Of a stretch of DNA of 64,000 nucleotides, positions 35,384-45,519 are shown one piece after another (the first letter of the stretch is position 1; every line of letters starts with the position of its first letter). The notes beneath the pieces are model-generated. The model was not told the origin of the DNA. It ran no database searches and was given only the letters and a program-made list of their open reading frames with translations. The DNA lies in contig NC_058524.1 of NCBI RefSeq assembly GCF_904849725.1, positions 352,343,823 through 352,407,822 of the forward strand, read 5' to 3'. Source of the stretch: Hordeum vulgare subsp. vulgare (Eukaryota; Streptophyta; Magnoliopsida; Poales; Poaceae). Made by a program: the position numbers and the translations under genes.

Positions 35384-36267
35384 TGTCGGCGTTCTAGGAA
35401 CGGGGGTACCCAGACTTGCCTGCTTGTGGCATAGGGCTGGCCCACTTCATCGATCAAACACAACCAGGCACCACACCACTCAGGGCAATGCCCTCACGAG
35501 GGCCTGAACCTCACGAGGAGGAGGAACGCCAAGACCTGCAGGGGGCCTCCTCAAGACCCCTCCGGAGCGATAGAGATTCCGATGCAAGACCTGGCCTCAT
35601 GAGTCAAGGATGACACAGGGAAGGGACAGGCAAGCAGTGGATTGCAGGATGGTGCAGTTTACGCTTTCGTGCAAAGGAGGGAAGGACGTGCGCGGGTTCC
35701 CAAGGCATCTTCCAAAGGTTTACTCTCTGGTGCAACAAGGCCATCGCCGCCCGCCAGCATGACAAACATCATCCCTAGACCCGTCCCTCCAACGCTGGCA
35801 CACACTTTGCAGCTGAAAACCACCTTTGGCCGGGGGAGCATGTTCCCGTGTTCCCCTTCAAAATTGGTCATTGTGGGATCCCTTCCCGCCCTTAAGATAA
35901 GGGAAGAGGACCCGGGCCGCTGCTATATATAGAGGATAGGTTAGTTCGTAGAGATGGCTCGATCCGATTCATTCATTCGCCCATCTGCACCACACAAAGG
36001 CCACCCAGCCTCCGGAGGCCCTCGAACACTGTACTAGTTCATCCACCAACCTCCACGAGAGGCAATCCACCAAAGCAGGAGTAGGGTATTATGCTTCTCA
36101 GCGGCCAGAACCTGGGTAAACTGCCGTGTTCTATGTCTTCCTCACCATCGAGTAAGTTCTCTTGCATCCCCAGCGAGTAGCGAGTTAGGTGAGGCGAGCC
36201 TGCGAGAGATCTTTATACACACCCTTGAGTTTGAATCTTTAGGTTTTTGCGGAGCCAAAATCCAACA
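35384..36267 (+). mobile_element. 5' LTR of Tat-A (884 bp)
   Basis: TGTCGGCGTTCTAGG...GAGCCAAAATCCAACA; TATATATAG box at 35924-35932. Same family as LTRs at 37397-38279, 53184-54034 and 57798-58624. Confidence 0.9.
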
Positions 36268-36269
36268 TT

Positions 36270-36286
36270 TGGCGCGCCAGGTAGGG
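36270..36286 (+). promoter_or_regulatory. Primer binding site of Tat-A
   Basis: TGGCGCGCCAGGTAGGG starts 3 nt after the LTR. I recall this form from other grass gypsy elements but do not assign the tRNA. Confidence 0.8.
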
Positions 36287-36337
36287 CGGTGTCAAGGTTT
36301 CCTCCAAGCTCTGCCTTCACCAAGCTTCGCCACTCCG

Positions 36338-37396
36338 ATGGCTGACACTCGCCGGGTTTGCATCGAGCGTCGCGCCAGATGTATTGCTCAAACGGCGCCC
36401 GTCGGCCCACCGGCGCGTGCCGGTCACCATCGCCCATGGTGAACGCCGCTACGGGCCCAGACACAAAAGAACATCAAGGTTCCTCCCAGTCGGCTACCGA
36501 GCAGCCCGACCGTCGCACTGCCACTCCGTCGCTCGTCCAGGCTTCCAGGTCAGAATCACGCGCCCGCCGGAGATGCCCCATGGTCGGCGCGCGCTTGCCA
36601 TGGCCACCGAGCTGCTTCGTTACCAGCCCGCCCTGACCGCCACAACGATTGGCTCCAGCGCATCGAGGAGCTCATCGCTGCTGCCGGTGATTTTGTGGCA
36701 TTCTCCTCCTCGTTTCGACCCCAACCGTCCCTAGCGAACGACGAGGGGCAAGACGCACCACCCCACCTCGGCGGCATGGCGCGCTCCTCGATCCTGGGTA
36801 GGAAGCGCGTCCCCGCGACTGGCCTCGCGAACCTAGGGAGAGGCCAGGAGATGAAGCAAGCTGTCAGGTGGTTCCTCAGCCACACGTCGACGGGCGCGCT
36901 CCCGGCGCTGCAAGTCCCGCGCCGCGAGCATGCCCCGCTCGAAGCAGACCCATTGGAGCAACATGACCAGACCGCCCTCTGCACCAGTAGGGCCGGTGCG
37001 GTGCCTCGCCATCACCCCTGAGCTCTACCCAACTGAGTGGCCCTGCAAGTTCATGCCCTACCTACCCCCGCGCTATGACGGCATGCTGGACCTGCCCGAG
37101 TTCCAGCAAGTCTACATGATGAGTATCAGGGCGGCAGGAGGGGGCCACAAGGTCATGGCATGTTGGTTCCCCATGGTTCTCAAGAGCGGTGTGCTCTCTT
37201 GGCTCCTCAACCTGCCAAGGGCATCCATCACCTATTGGGATGATCTACGCGAACGCTTCATTGCCAACTTCCAGGGCACCAGCGACCGCGCTCCCACCGT
37301 GAACAACCTGCGACGCATCAAGCAGCAGGAGGAGGAGACCCTGCACAAGTTCATACAACGCTTCATGGCCATGCGCCTCAAGATCCCTAAGGCGTC
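36338..37396 (+). pseudogene. gag: Tat-A gag, 5' part
   Basis: ATG at 36338 (MADTRRVC) is the first after the primer site. The frame stops at about 36437-36439 and changes phase more than once. The gag core domain is well preserved in another frame at about 36995-37396 (PPRYDGMLDLPEF, WFPMVLKSGVLSWLLNLP, EETLHKFIQRFMAMR). It stops where Tat-B is inserted, and the same coding sequence resumes after 54039. Confidence 0.85.
37392..37396. repeat. TSD GCGTC of Tat-B (pair at 54035-54039)
   Basis: GCGTC stands before TATCGG at 37397 and after CCGATA at 54034; both LTR ends carry a G-to-A change on the element's terminal TG/CA dinucleotide as read here. Confidence 0.9.
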
Positions 37397-38279
37397 TATC
37401 GGATTTTGGGCTCTACAAAACCCTAAAGATTCGAACTCAGGGGCATGTACAAAGATCTCTCGCGGCCTAACCTTGCCTAGCTCGCTACTTTATGGACATC
37501 ACAAGGAACTCACTCGATGGTGAGGGAGGTATAGAACACAACAGTTTACCCAGGTTCGGGTCGCTGAGAAGCATAATACCCTACTCCTACTTTGGTGTAT
37601 TGCCTCTCTTGGAGGTAGGTGGATGAACTAGTACAGTGTTCTTGAGGGCCTCCGGAGCTTGGTGGCTTTTTGCGGAGCTAGTGGGTGAACGAAATGAATT
37701 TGCCGCCCCCTATACAAAGTATCATATCCTCTATATATAGCGGCGGCACGGGTCCTCTTCCCATATCGTTTCGGCGGGAAGGGATCCCACAACATCCAAT
37801 TTTGAAGGGGGACACGGAAACATGCTTCCCCTGTCCAAAAGTGATATTCGCTTGGAAAGTGGCTGCTAGCCCTACACGGGCGGGTTCAGGGATGACGTTC
37901 CTCCTGCCGGCGGGCGGCTACGGTCTTGTTGCACAGGAATGGAAACCTTTTGGTGATGCGTTGGGAACCTATGGTACGTCCTTGCCTCCCTTGCACTAAA
38001 AGGGAAACTGTGCCACCCCGCTGTCTGCTGCTCGCCTGTCCTTCCCTTGTGTCATCCTTGACTCCTGAGGCCAGGCCTCGCTTCGGAATATACGGTGCTC
38101 CGGAGGGGTCCTGAGGTGGTCCCCTGTGGGTCTTGATGTCGTTCCTCCTCGTGAGGCTTTTCCCCTCATGAGGGCCTTGGATTGAGTGATGCCGGGACCG
38201 TTAGCTTGCTTGATGAAGTGGGCCAGCCCTGGGCCGCATGCAGGCAGGTCTGGGTACCTCCATTCCCAGAACACTGACA
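37397..38279 (-). mobile_element. 3' LTR of Tat-B (883 bp)
   Basis: Minus strand TGTCAGTGTTCTGGG at 38279 to ...CAAAATCCGATA at 37397. TATATATAG box on the minus strand near 37731-37740. It forms a near-palindromic pair with the Tat-A 5' LTR only 1.1 kb away. Confidence 0.9.
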
Positions 38280-38280
38280 G

Positions 38281-38295
38281 TAGCCCCCATGCCCA
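38281..38295 (-). other. Polypurine tract of Tat-B
   Basis: Minus strand GGGCATGGGGGCTA adjoins the 3' LTR, the expected composition and place. Confidence 0.75.
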
Positions 38296-38655
38296 AGGCA
38301 CGCCTAGGTTGGCTTCTCGGTGAAGCCTTGAAGGTGGCCCGAAGCGTCGCAGGACCTAGTTGCCTGCGGGCCAGGCGACACAGGTGTCCAGCAGCCATGT
38401 GGTGACTCTCTCGCTCCTCGAGGCATCCGGGGTGCGCCAGGCCATGATCTCACGATCTCCAAGAACCACACAGGCCATCATTGTTCTTGAATGGCGTCGG
38501 TGCGGCCTGACCACACCCTACGGCCCGTGCGGATGTGACCGCTTGGCGGACAGGTGAAGCGACGTGAACGGCAGCGCTCCCGTCGCCCCACCTCGTGACC
38601 CACGTGGGGCTCGCGACACTAGCGCTCCCACGATGGTTGGTGGCCGTGGTCAGCC

Positions 38656-38662
38656 TATAAAT
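38656..38662 (+). promoter_or_regulatory. TATA box of the Tat-B antisense gene
   Basis: TATAAAT on the plus strand, 112 nt upstream of the ATG at 38768, in a GC-rich context; a start near 38687-38692 would give an 80-nt leader. It points opposite to Tat-B itself. Confidence 0.6.
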
Positions 38663-38901
38663 CTGCCCCTCCCCGTCACAGTGTAGGCACCGCGATCTGG
38701 AGCTTCCTCCCTGCTTCCCTTTGCTCCGTCGACAAAACCTCCTCTCCTCTCCATTTCCCTACCTTTCATGGTGTCTCCTGGAGACGAACTTGGCTGGGGG
38801 AAGCGCGCGGCTCCGTCCGCGCCCCCGTCCGCCTCCGGGAGCAGCGGCGGAGGGCCCTCGGGGCCTCCGCGCGTCCATCACCGTCGGGCTCTCGCCGACG
38901 A

Positions 38902-38976
38902 GTAAGTCCCTCGCCTGCCCCTCTTTTTCTGGTTGTCCCGTGAGTTGCTTGGTGGTTGATCTCTCCTCTTCTCTAG
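38902..38976 (+). other. Predicted intron in the antisense gene
   Basis: 75 nt, GTAAGT donor, pyrimidine-rich tract and CTCTAG acceptor. It removes an in-frame TAA at 38903-38905 and keeps phase, which supports it. Confidence 0.65.
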
Positions 38977-39059
38977 CGCGGCCTGTGCCAAGAAACCCAA
39001 GCTCAGCGAACTTCACGAGGAGGTGGAGGGGCTACGGGCGCGGCTCAAGAGCGTCGAGG

Positions 39060-39064
39060 CCGCC
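39060..39064. repeat. TSD CCGCC of gypsy-2 (pair at 49174-49178)
   Basis: CCGCC precedes TGATACGTCTCC at 39065 and follows GACATCA at 49173. Confidence 0.92.
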
Positions 39065-39296
39065 TGATACGTCTCCATCGTATCTACTTTTCCAAACTCT
39101 TTTGCCCTTGTTTTGGACTCTACCTTGCATGATTTGAATGGAACTAACCTGGACTGACGCTGTTTTCAGCAGAATTGCCTTGGTGTTATTTTTGGGCAGA
39201 AATCAAAGTTCTCCAAACGTCCTGAAAATTTACTGGGAGCATTTTTGGAAAATATGAAAAATATCTGCACCAAGTTCCACCTGAGGGGGTGGGCCA

Positions 39297-39363
39297 GTGG
39301 GCCACAGGCCCTGGCTCCGCCACCACCGCCCTAGTGGCGGTGCGCAGGCTTGTGGGGCCCACA
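39297..39363 (+). promoter_or_regulatory. Gypsy-2 LTR hairpin upstream of TATA
   Basis: Outer arms GTGGGCCACAGGCC and GGCTTGTGGGGCCCAC, inner arms CCGCCAC and GTGGCGG. It lies about 25 nt upstream of the TATAAG box, as in gypsy-1, but the inner stem has a different sequence. Confidence 0.65.
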
Positions 39364-40179
39364 CGGCTCTACCGCCCCCAATTCCAGCTCTATAAGTTCA
39401 CTTTCGTCCCAGAAAAAATAAAAAGAGAAGTATTCGTCGCGTTTGCGAGACGGAGGCGCCGCCACCACATGTTCTTCATCTGGAGGGGAGATCTGGAGTC
39501 CGTCTTGGGCTCCGGAGAGGGGAAATCGTCGCCATCGTCATCATCAACCTTCTTTCCTCTCCAATCCCATGAAGCTCTTCATCGTTCGTGAGTAATCTAT
39601 TGGTAGGCTCGCTGGGCTGTGATGAGTAGGATGAGATCTATCATGTAATCGAGTTAGTTTTGATGGGGATTGATCCCTAGTATCCACTATGTTCTGAGAT
39701 TGCTGTTGCTACTACTTGGCCATGCTTAATGCTTGTCATTAGGGCCCGAGTGCCATGATTTCAGATCTGAAATTATTATGTTGTCACCAATATATGTGTG
39801 TTTTAGATCCGATCTTGCAAGTTGTAGTTACCTACTATGTGTTATGATCCAGGAACCCCGGAGTGACAATAACCAGAACCACTCCCGGTGATGACCATAG
39901 TTTGAGGAGTTCATGTCTTCACCAAGTGCTAATGCGTTGGTCTAGTTCTTTATTAAAATGACACACTTAATATCCCGTAGTTTCCTTTTGGACCCCGCTG
40001 CCACGGGAGGGATGGACAACAGATGTCATGCAAGTTCTTTTCCCTAAGCACGTATGACGACACATGGAATGCATGCCTACATCACATTGACGAACGGGAG
40101 CTAGCCACATATCTCTCACTGTTATAACTGTTGCATGATGAATATCATCCAAACAAATCACCGACCCATTACCTACGAG

Positions 40180-40400
40180 TTTGTCCTACTGCTGCTGTTA
40201 CTTGTTTTGCTCTGCTGCTGTTACTACTATCGCCTGCTGTTGTTACTTGTCTTGCTCTGCTGCTGTTACTACTGTTGCTACTGTTGTTACTACTATTGCT
40301 ACTGCTGTTACTTGTCTTGCTCTGCTGCTACTGTTGCTACTACTGTCGCTTGCTACTGTTGCTACTTGCTACTGCTGTCACTACTGCTGGTCCTTGCCAC
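40180..40400 (+). repeat. CTG/TAC-rich array in the gypsy-2 5' LTR
   Basis: Imperfect units of GCTGTTACTACT and TTGCTCTGCTGCT types. The 3' LTR has a shorter version (48575-48740), which accounts for the 45-bp length difference between the two LTRs. Confidence 0.8.
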
Positions 40401-40836
40401 TGCTATTGCTCGTTACACTGCTGCTACCTGCTACAATTTTGGTTCGTTGGTCGTTGACGGGAACTAAAAAACTTCCGTCAGCGAGGCAACTTGGCGCTAT
40501 TGATACAATCGTTAGGAATAGTCTATCGTCAACAGATCGTTTCTGACACCGTTGTTATCATACTACTTTGCTACTGATACTTTGCTTGCAGATACTAATC
40601 TTTTAGGTGTGGTTGAATCTGACGCATTCAACTGCTAATACTTGAGAGTATCCTCTCACCTCCTGTCGGGCTAACCAACAAGTTTGGGTCGAATACTCTA
40701 CCCTCGAAAACTGCTATGATCCCACGCGCTGGTGGGCCATCAACAACATTTTTCTAGTTTCGATTGCTGGAGATTGCTAGCAGCATTCTTCTGGTGCCGT
40801 TGCAAGGGGAAGAACAGTTGACATGAAGCATTTTTC

Positions 40837-40854
40837 TGGCGCCGTTGCCGGGGA
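40837..40854 (+). promoter_or_regulatory. Primer binding site of gypsy-2, tRNA-Asp type
   Basis: TGGCGCCGTTGCCGGGGA, 10 nt after the LTR. Confidence 0.9.
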
Positions 40855-40904
40855 GGTATTGCTATATTCTCTGAGTCACTTGGGATTTATATCTGCTGAT
40901 CACT

Positions 40905-42442
40905 ATGAAGAATCTGAAAGATCCGAAGACCAAAGTCTTGCCCTCAACTACGAGGGGTGGTAAGGAATTGCCATCTAGCTCTGCACTTGATTCACCTTCA
41001 GTTATGAGTAAGTTTGCGACATCACCTCCTGCTAGAAATCTTGATATGTCGCATGGGCTTGATGATGCTTATGATGCTACTGCTAGAGATGCTATGCTTG
41101 ATACTATGCCTAATGATGATATGCTTGATACCGCTAGAGATGCTATGCCTGATATTGCTTTGCCTGATGATGCTAGAGATGCTATTGTGCCTGATGATGT
41201 TATGCTTGATACTGCTAGAGATACTACTTTGCCTGATGTTCCACTAGGGGTGTCACTTGATGCTCATATTGCTAGAGTTACTGCCAATGCTCGTGATGCT
41301 TCTGATACTGCCGATACTATTGAGATAGAACCTGCTTTTGCTCCTCCTAGATCTAGCTCTCCTAGATATGAATTGCCTGATATACCTGAGGGTTACGTTA
41401 TGGAGGGAGAGATAGCTTAGGATTTTCTTGCGTGTAAGGATGCCTATGACGCTGAGAAATTACTTCTCAAGTGGAAGGAAAAATCTTGGGAAGCTAGGAT
41501 GAAATACGACCCGAAGTTTGCCACTTCACCTATCTTTATCACCGATAAGGATTATGAATTCTCTGTCGACCCTGAGATAATCTCTCTAGTCGGATCTGAT
41601 ACTTTTCACAGTTATGAGTCTGAGACAGTCGTAGCCCATCTTGCCAAACTACACGATATAGCCACCCTTTTCACTAATGAGAAGAAGATCCGCCGCTACT
41701 ATATCCTTAAGCTATTTCCTTTCTCTCTAAAGGATGATGCTAAAGCGTGGTTCACCTCTCTTGCTCCTGGATGTGTGAGTAGTCCCCAGGAGATGGTCTA
41801 TTACTTCTGTGAGAAATATTTCCCTGCCCATAAGAAGCAACCTGCCTTGCAGGAAATATACAACTTTGCTCAACTCCAAGAAGAGAGTCTTCCACAAGCT
41901 TGGGGGAGGCTCGTCCAGCTACAGAATGCTTTGCCTGATCACCCTCTGAAGAAGAACGAGATACTTGATATCCTATATAACAGACTTACCGATGCCTCTA
42001 GAGACCACCTAGATAGTCGGGCCGGTTGTGTTTTTAGGGAACGGACTGTAGAACAAGCTTAGACTCTACTAAATAACATCTTGATCAACGATAATGCTTG
42101 GACTATTCCGAACCACCTCCTAAGCCAACTCCTAAGAAAAGAGGTATTCTATTCCTCAGTCCCAAAGATATGCAAGAAGCTAAGAAATCTATGCAAGAGA
42201 AAGGCATTAGATCTGAAGATGTCAAAAATCTACCACCTATCGAAGAGATCCATGGTCTCGATAACCCGATACAGGTAGTACAAGTGAATTCTCTGCGTAG
42301 GTTTGATGAGAGTGATATTCCTTTTGATAAACCTGCTAGCCTATGCTTTGATGAATTTGACAACTTCGTTGCCAAACAACAGAGTTTCAATGATTATGTT
42401 AGAAGACATTTGGAACAAAGTACTCGTATGCTTACCATTTAA
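40905..42442 (+). pseudogene. gag: Gypsy-2 gag
   Basis: ATG at 40905 (MKNLKDPK), 51 nt after the primer site. The first 170 codons hold degenerate Asp/Ala/Met-rich repeats; then TAG at 41418-41420, then the gag core in the same phase (41499-42062: WFTSLAPG, YFCEKYFPAHKK, QAWGRLVQLQNALPDHPL, LDILYNRL). TAG at 42060-42062 and a frameshift near 42105 follow, then 42098-42442 in another phase. The core matches the Retrotrans_gag pattern also seen in gypsy-1. Confidence 0.88.
41070..41265 (+). repeat. Degenerate repeats inside gypsy-2 gag
   Basis: Units around GCTAGAGATGCTATGCTTGA recur about six times at irregular 30-45 bp spacing, giving an acidic Ala-Arg-Asp-Ala-Met pattern in the protein. Confidence 0.75.
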
Positions 42443-42604
42443 GTGCTTGTGTAGACATAAATGTTAATGATGTGAAGCTTCTGAGTAAACATGCCTCTAT
42501 GATTACTACTCAGGTAGAACAAGTACTTAAAGCTGTCAGAGTCATTATTAGAGGAGGCAAAATGACTCAGGAATCTTTGTATCCTGAAGGTCATCCTAAG
42601 AGAA

Positions 42605-43711
42605 TTGATCAAGATTCTCAAGGAATCAATGCTGATACACCCAGTCATTCCTAAGGAGAAGAAGAAGGATGATAGAAACCTACATGCCAGTTCACCAAAT
42701 ACTGTCACACCGGAAGAACCTAATGATATTTCTGCGTCTGATGCAGAAACACAATCTGGTGATGAACATGAACCTGGTGACTATATGGATAGTGATGTTC
42801 ATAATAATGCTCAACCTAGCAATGATGTGGATGTGGAGATTGAACCTACGGATAATCCTGATAACCCACAACCTAAGAAATACGACAAGAATGACTTCAC
42901 TGCTAGGAAGCATGGTAAAGAAAGGGAGCCATGGGTTCAGAGACCTATGCCCTTTCCTCCTAAGCCATCCAAGAAAAAGGATGATGAGGATTTTGAGCGT
43001 TTCGTTGAGATGATAAGACCCATCTTTCTGCAGATGCGATTAACTGATATGCTCAAGATGTCTCCATATGCCAAGTACATGAAAGATATCGTGACTAATA
43101 AACGGAAGATACCAGATCTTGAGATGTCCACCATGCTTGCCAAGTACACTTTCAAAGGTGGAACTCCTAAGAAACTTGGTGATCCCGGAGTGCCCACTAT
43201 ACCTTGCTCCATTAAAGGAAACTACGTAAGAACTGCCTTATGTGACCTTGGAGCCGGTGTTAGTGTTATGCCGCTCTCTCTTTATCGTAGACTTGAATTG
43301 GATAAGTTGACACCCACTGAAATTTCTCTGCAAATGGCCGACAAATCAACTGCTTTCCCTATAGGCATTTGCGAGGATGTGCCTGTTGTGGTTGCTAACA
43401 CCACTATCTTAACAGACTTTGTTATCTTGGATATCCCCAAGGACGATACCATGGTTGTCATCCTCGGAAGACCCTTTTTAAACACTGCAGGGGCTATTAT
43501 AGATTGCAACAAATGCAATGTCACTTTCCATGTCAACGGTTATGAGCACACAGTGCACTTTTCGAAGAAACGATATCAAGTACATTGCATCAATGCTATC
43601 GAAAAGACTTCATCGATTCTCATTGGGAGCTTTGAATGCCCTATTCCTCGTGTCAAGATGAAGTATGATTTGCTTGTTGGGGAGATACATATCCCCATTG
43701 AGGTGACTTAG
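42605..43711 (+). pseudogene. pol: Gypsy-2 protease segment (last element-encoded enzyme)
   Basis: 368 codons open. A linker with charged residues leads to the aspartic protease, active site DLGAGVS at 43244 and VILGRPFLN near 43465. The upstream part (42443-42600) is in a different phase, so gag and protease are separated by frameshifts. The frame ends at TAG 43709-43711 and no reverse transcriptase follows, unlike gypsy-1. Confidence 0.88.
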
Positions 43712-43939
43712 TGGCTATTTGAAAATTCTTCGTTCTCTCTTGCGATTCCAGAAGGTTTTTGCATAAGGACTTGATCAATCCCATTGACGGATTTCTTTCG
43801 ATGACCATGAAACGGACGAATCAAAGAGTCACAGACCTCTGTTTAAAGATTTCATTTTCTTTTGCTTAGAAGAAAAATGTTAGAATTAGTTTAGTTTTTC
43901 CTATTTTCTGTTTTAGCATCCCTGAAAAAACACCTCAAA

Positions 43940-44170
43940 AATAAAATTTCTCCGATGATCCTGAAAATTTAGTATGATTTTTTCTGAAATTTTTGAAAAT
44001 TATTGGGCCTAAGAGCTGGCCTGGGGGCCAGACCAGTGGGCCACAAGCCCTGCCACCGCCACCTACCCCCCTGGTGGCGGAGTGCAAGCTTGTGGGGCCC
44101 ACAGGGACCCACTCCACTCATTCCAGCTCCCAGCCTCTTCTTCCACCTCCAGAAAAAAAAATTCGCAGCT
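43940..44170 (+). promoter_or_regulatory. Internal LTR-like module of gypsy-2
   Basis: Matches the element's own U3 (about 39220-39425): CCTGAAAATTTA, the hairpin with outer GTGGGCCACAAGCC and TGTGGGGCCCAC and inner CCGCCACC/GGTGGCGG, CATTCCAGCTC, and an A-rich run. The TATAAG box of the LTR is not kept at the matching place. It lies about 325 nt before ORF2. Confidence 0.65.
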
Positions 44171-44494
44171 CAAACCCGTGTTCTTGCTCATTTTGCTGTG
44201 ATTTTTGATCTCCTTGCTCAAAGCACCATTCTACGAATTGTTTTGGGGGAAATTACTCCTTGGTAAGTGACTCCTCCATTGGTCCAATTAGTTTTTGCTC
44301 TAGTGCTTTATCCTTCGCGTATTCTTGCTACCTTGGTGACCTTGTTCTTGAGCTAGAAATGTTGATTTGAGCTGGTCCCAAGTAGTTTTAGCGCGTGATA
44401 CAGTCTCTAGGCACTAGTAGAAGTAGTTGCTACAAGGTGTGGTGGGTCTTCATCCACTTTTCTCTTGAACTTCAAAAATTTCAGCAAAAGGAAA

Positions 44495-45519
44495 TTATGT
44501 TCAGGAGTAAGTTTCATGGTGGTTCCACAAGTAAGAAGGGTCCTCGTCTTTCTTTTCGGGAGCCCGAACCTTTTCAACTAAGGGACACACCAGTACAACC
44601 ATGTGAATGGCCTTCCGATGAGTTCATGATCGAAGCAGGTTTCAAGGATGAGCTTGATACAGTTGTCCGCAATGCCGGGTTAGAAGAATTCCTCTCAGAT
44701 AAATGTGAACAGTATGCTATGCTCACTGCCTCTTTCGTGCGTAGATTTAAGTTTTCGGTTGGCCATGACTCATCCATACTGTTTGATCTGTACGATAAAT
44801 CCTATACCGTGGATTTGGAGGATTTCAATAGGATTTGTAAGATACGCGATGGGAGTAGTATTAATGATCCTTCTAAGTCTTCGGTCAGAGACTTTGTCTC
44901 CAGTATAACTGTTGGAGAAACCAGAGATATCACGCAAGCCACCATAGGAAGCATCCATTTGCCTACCTTGCACTACTTTGCCCTCTTCATAGGTAGGTGC
45001 ATTAACGGCAAGGGTGCACATTGTCACCTATGCGCTTCTGACCTTAGTATCCTTAAGAGCGCAGTAACAGGTGACAGGAGCTTCAATATGGGAGCTATAA
45101 TAGCAAGGAGGCTGAATAAAAATGCCAGTGAGGGGGATTTCTTTGGTCGAGTTTATGATACACGCTAAGCAAATTTCCTTGGAGTATCCATCCGTCCAGA
45201 AGACCCTCCTCTCCGTACAGCCTACCTTGATCGTGTCGCTCTAACACGCTACCAATTCCTTGAGAGATATCATGGATCCCTCCTATACCGCTTGATATTT
45301 AACCGGCAGCGTGTTTCCCATATTACCCTTCCTGCTCCTGCTTTCTTTGACTTTCAGGTAAAACAAAGATACTACATAACCATAGGAGAGGCAGAGGAGT
45401 ATGTGAGGGAGGCGAGGGTTGTTCGACTTCGTGAGGCATCTATTCAAGCAGTGGCTGCAGCACTCCCGTATAACACCCATGATGACTTTGGGTTTCGCCA
45501 GGACCATATATGGGAGTAG
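44495..45519 (+). pseudogene. Gypsy-2 ORF2, Athila-ORF1-like protein of unknown function
   Basis: ATG at 44495 (MFRSKFHGG) follows a pyrimidine-rich stretch ending TTTCAG at 44475-44480, a possible splice acceptor. About 341 codons with one stop, TAA at 45166-45168, one C-to-T step from CAA; the frame then continues to TAG at 45517-45519. DLEDFNRICKI, LHYFALFIGRCI and GAIIARRLN blocks recall the plant ATHILA ORF-1 family; this is from memory and moderate. No enzyme motif, signal peptide or membrane helix seen. It sits where pol would be expected. Role unknown. Confidence 0.6.

Larger units (their letters stand above)
39065..40826 (+). mobile_element. 5' LTR of gypsy-2 (1762 bp)
   Basis: TGATACGTCTCCATCG...GACATGA (last bases changed from TCA). 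It contains the U3 hairpin 39297-39363, a TATAAG box near 39390 and a CTG/TAC-rich array 40180-40400. It differs from the 3' copy at roughly 6-7% of the first 220 bp by hand count. Long Leu/Tyr/Cys-rich ORFs (40131-40546) are products of the array in three frames. Confidence 0.9.

Noticed and set aside
40131..40546. Three overlapping Leu/Tyr/Cys-rich ORFs (and copies at 48520-48815)
   Set aside because: Translations of a CTG/TAC array in the LTR, open in all three frames.
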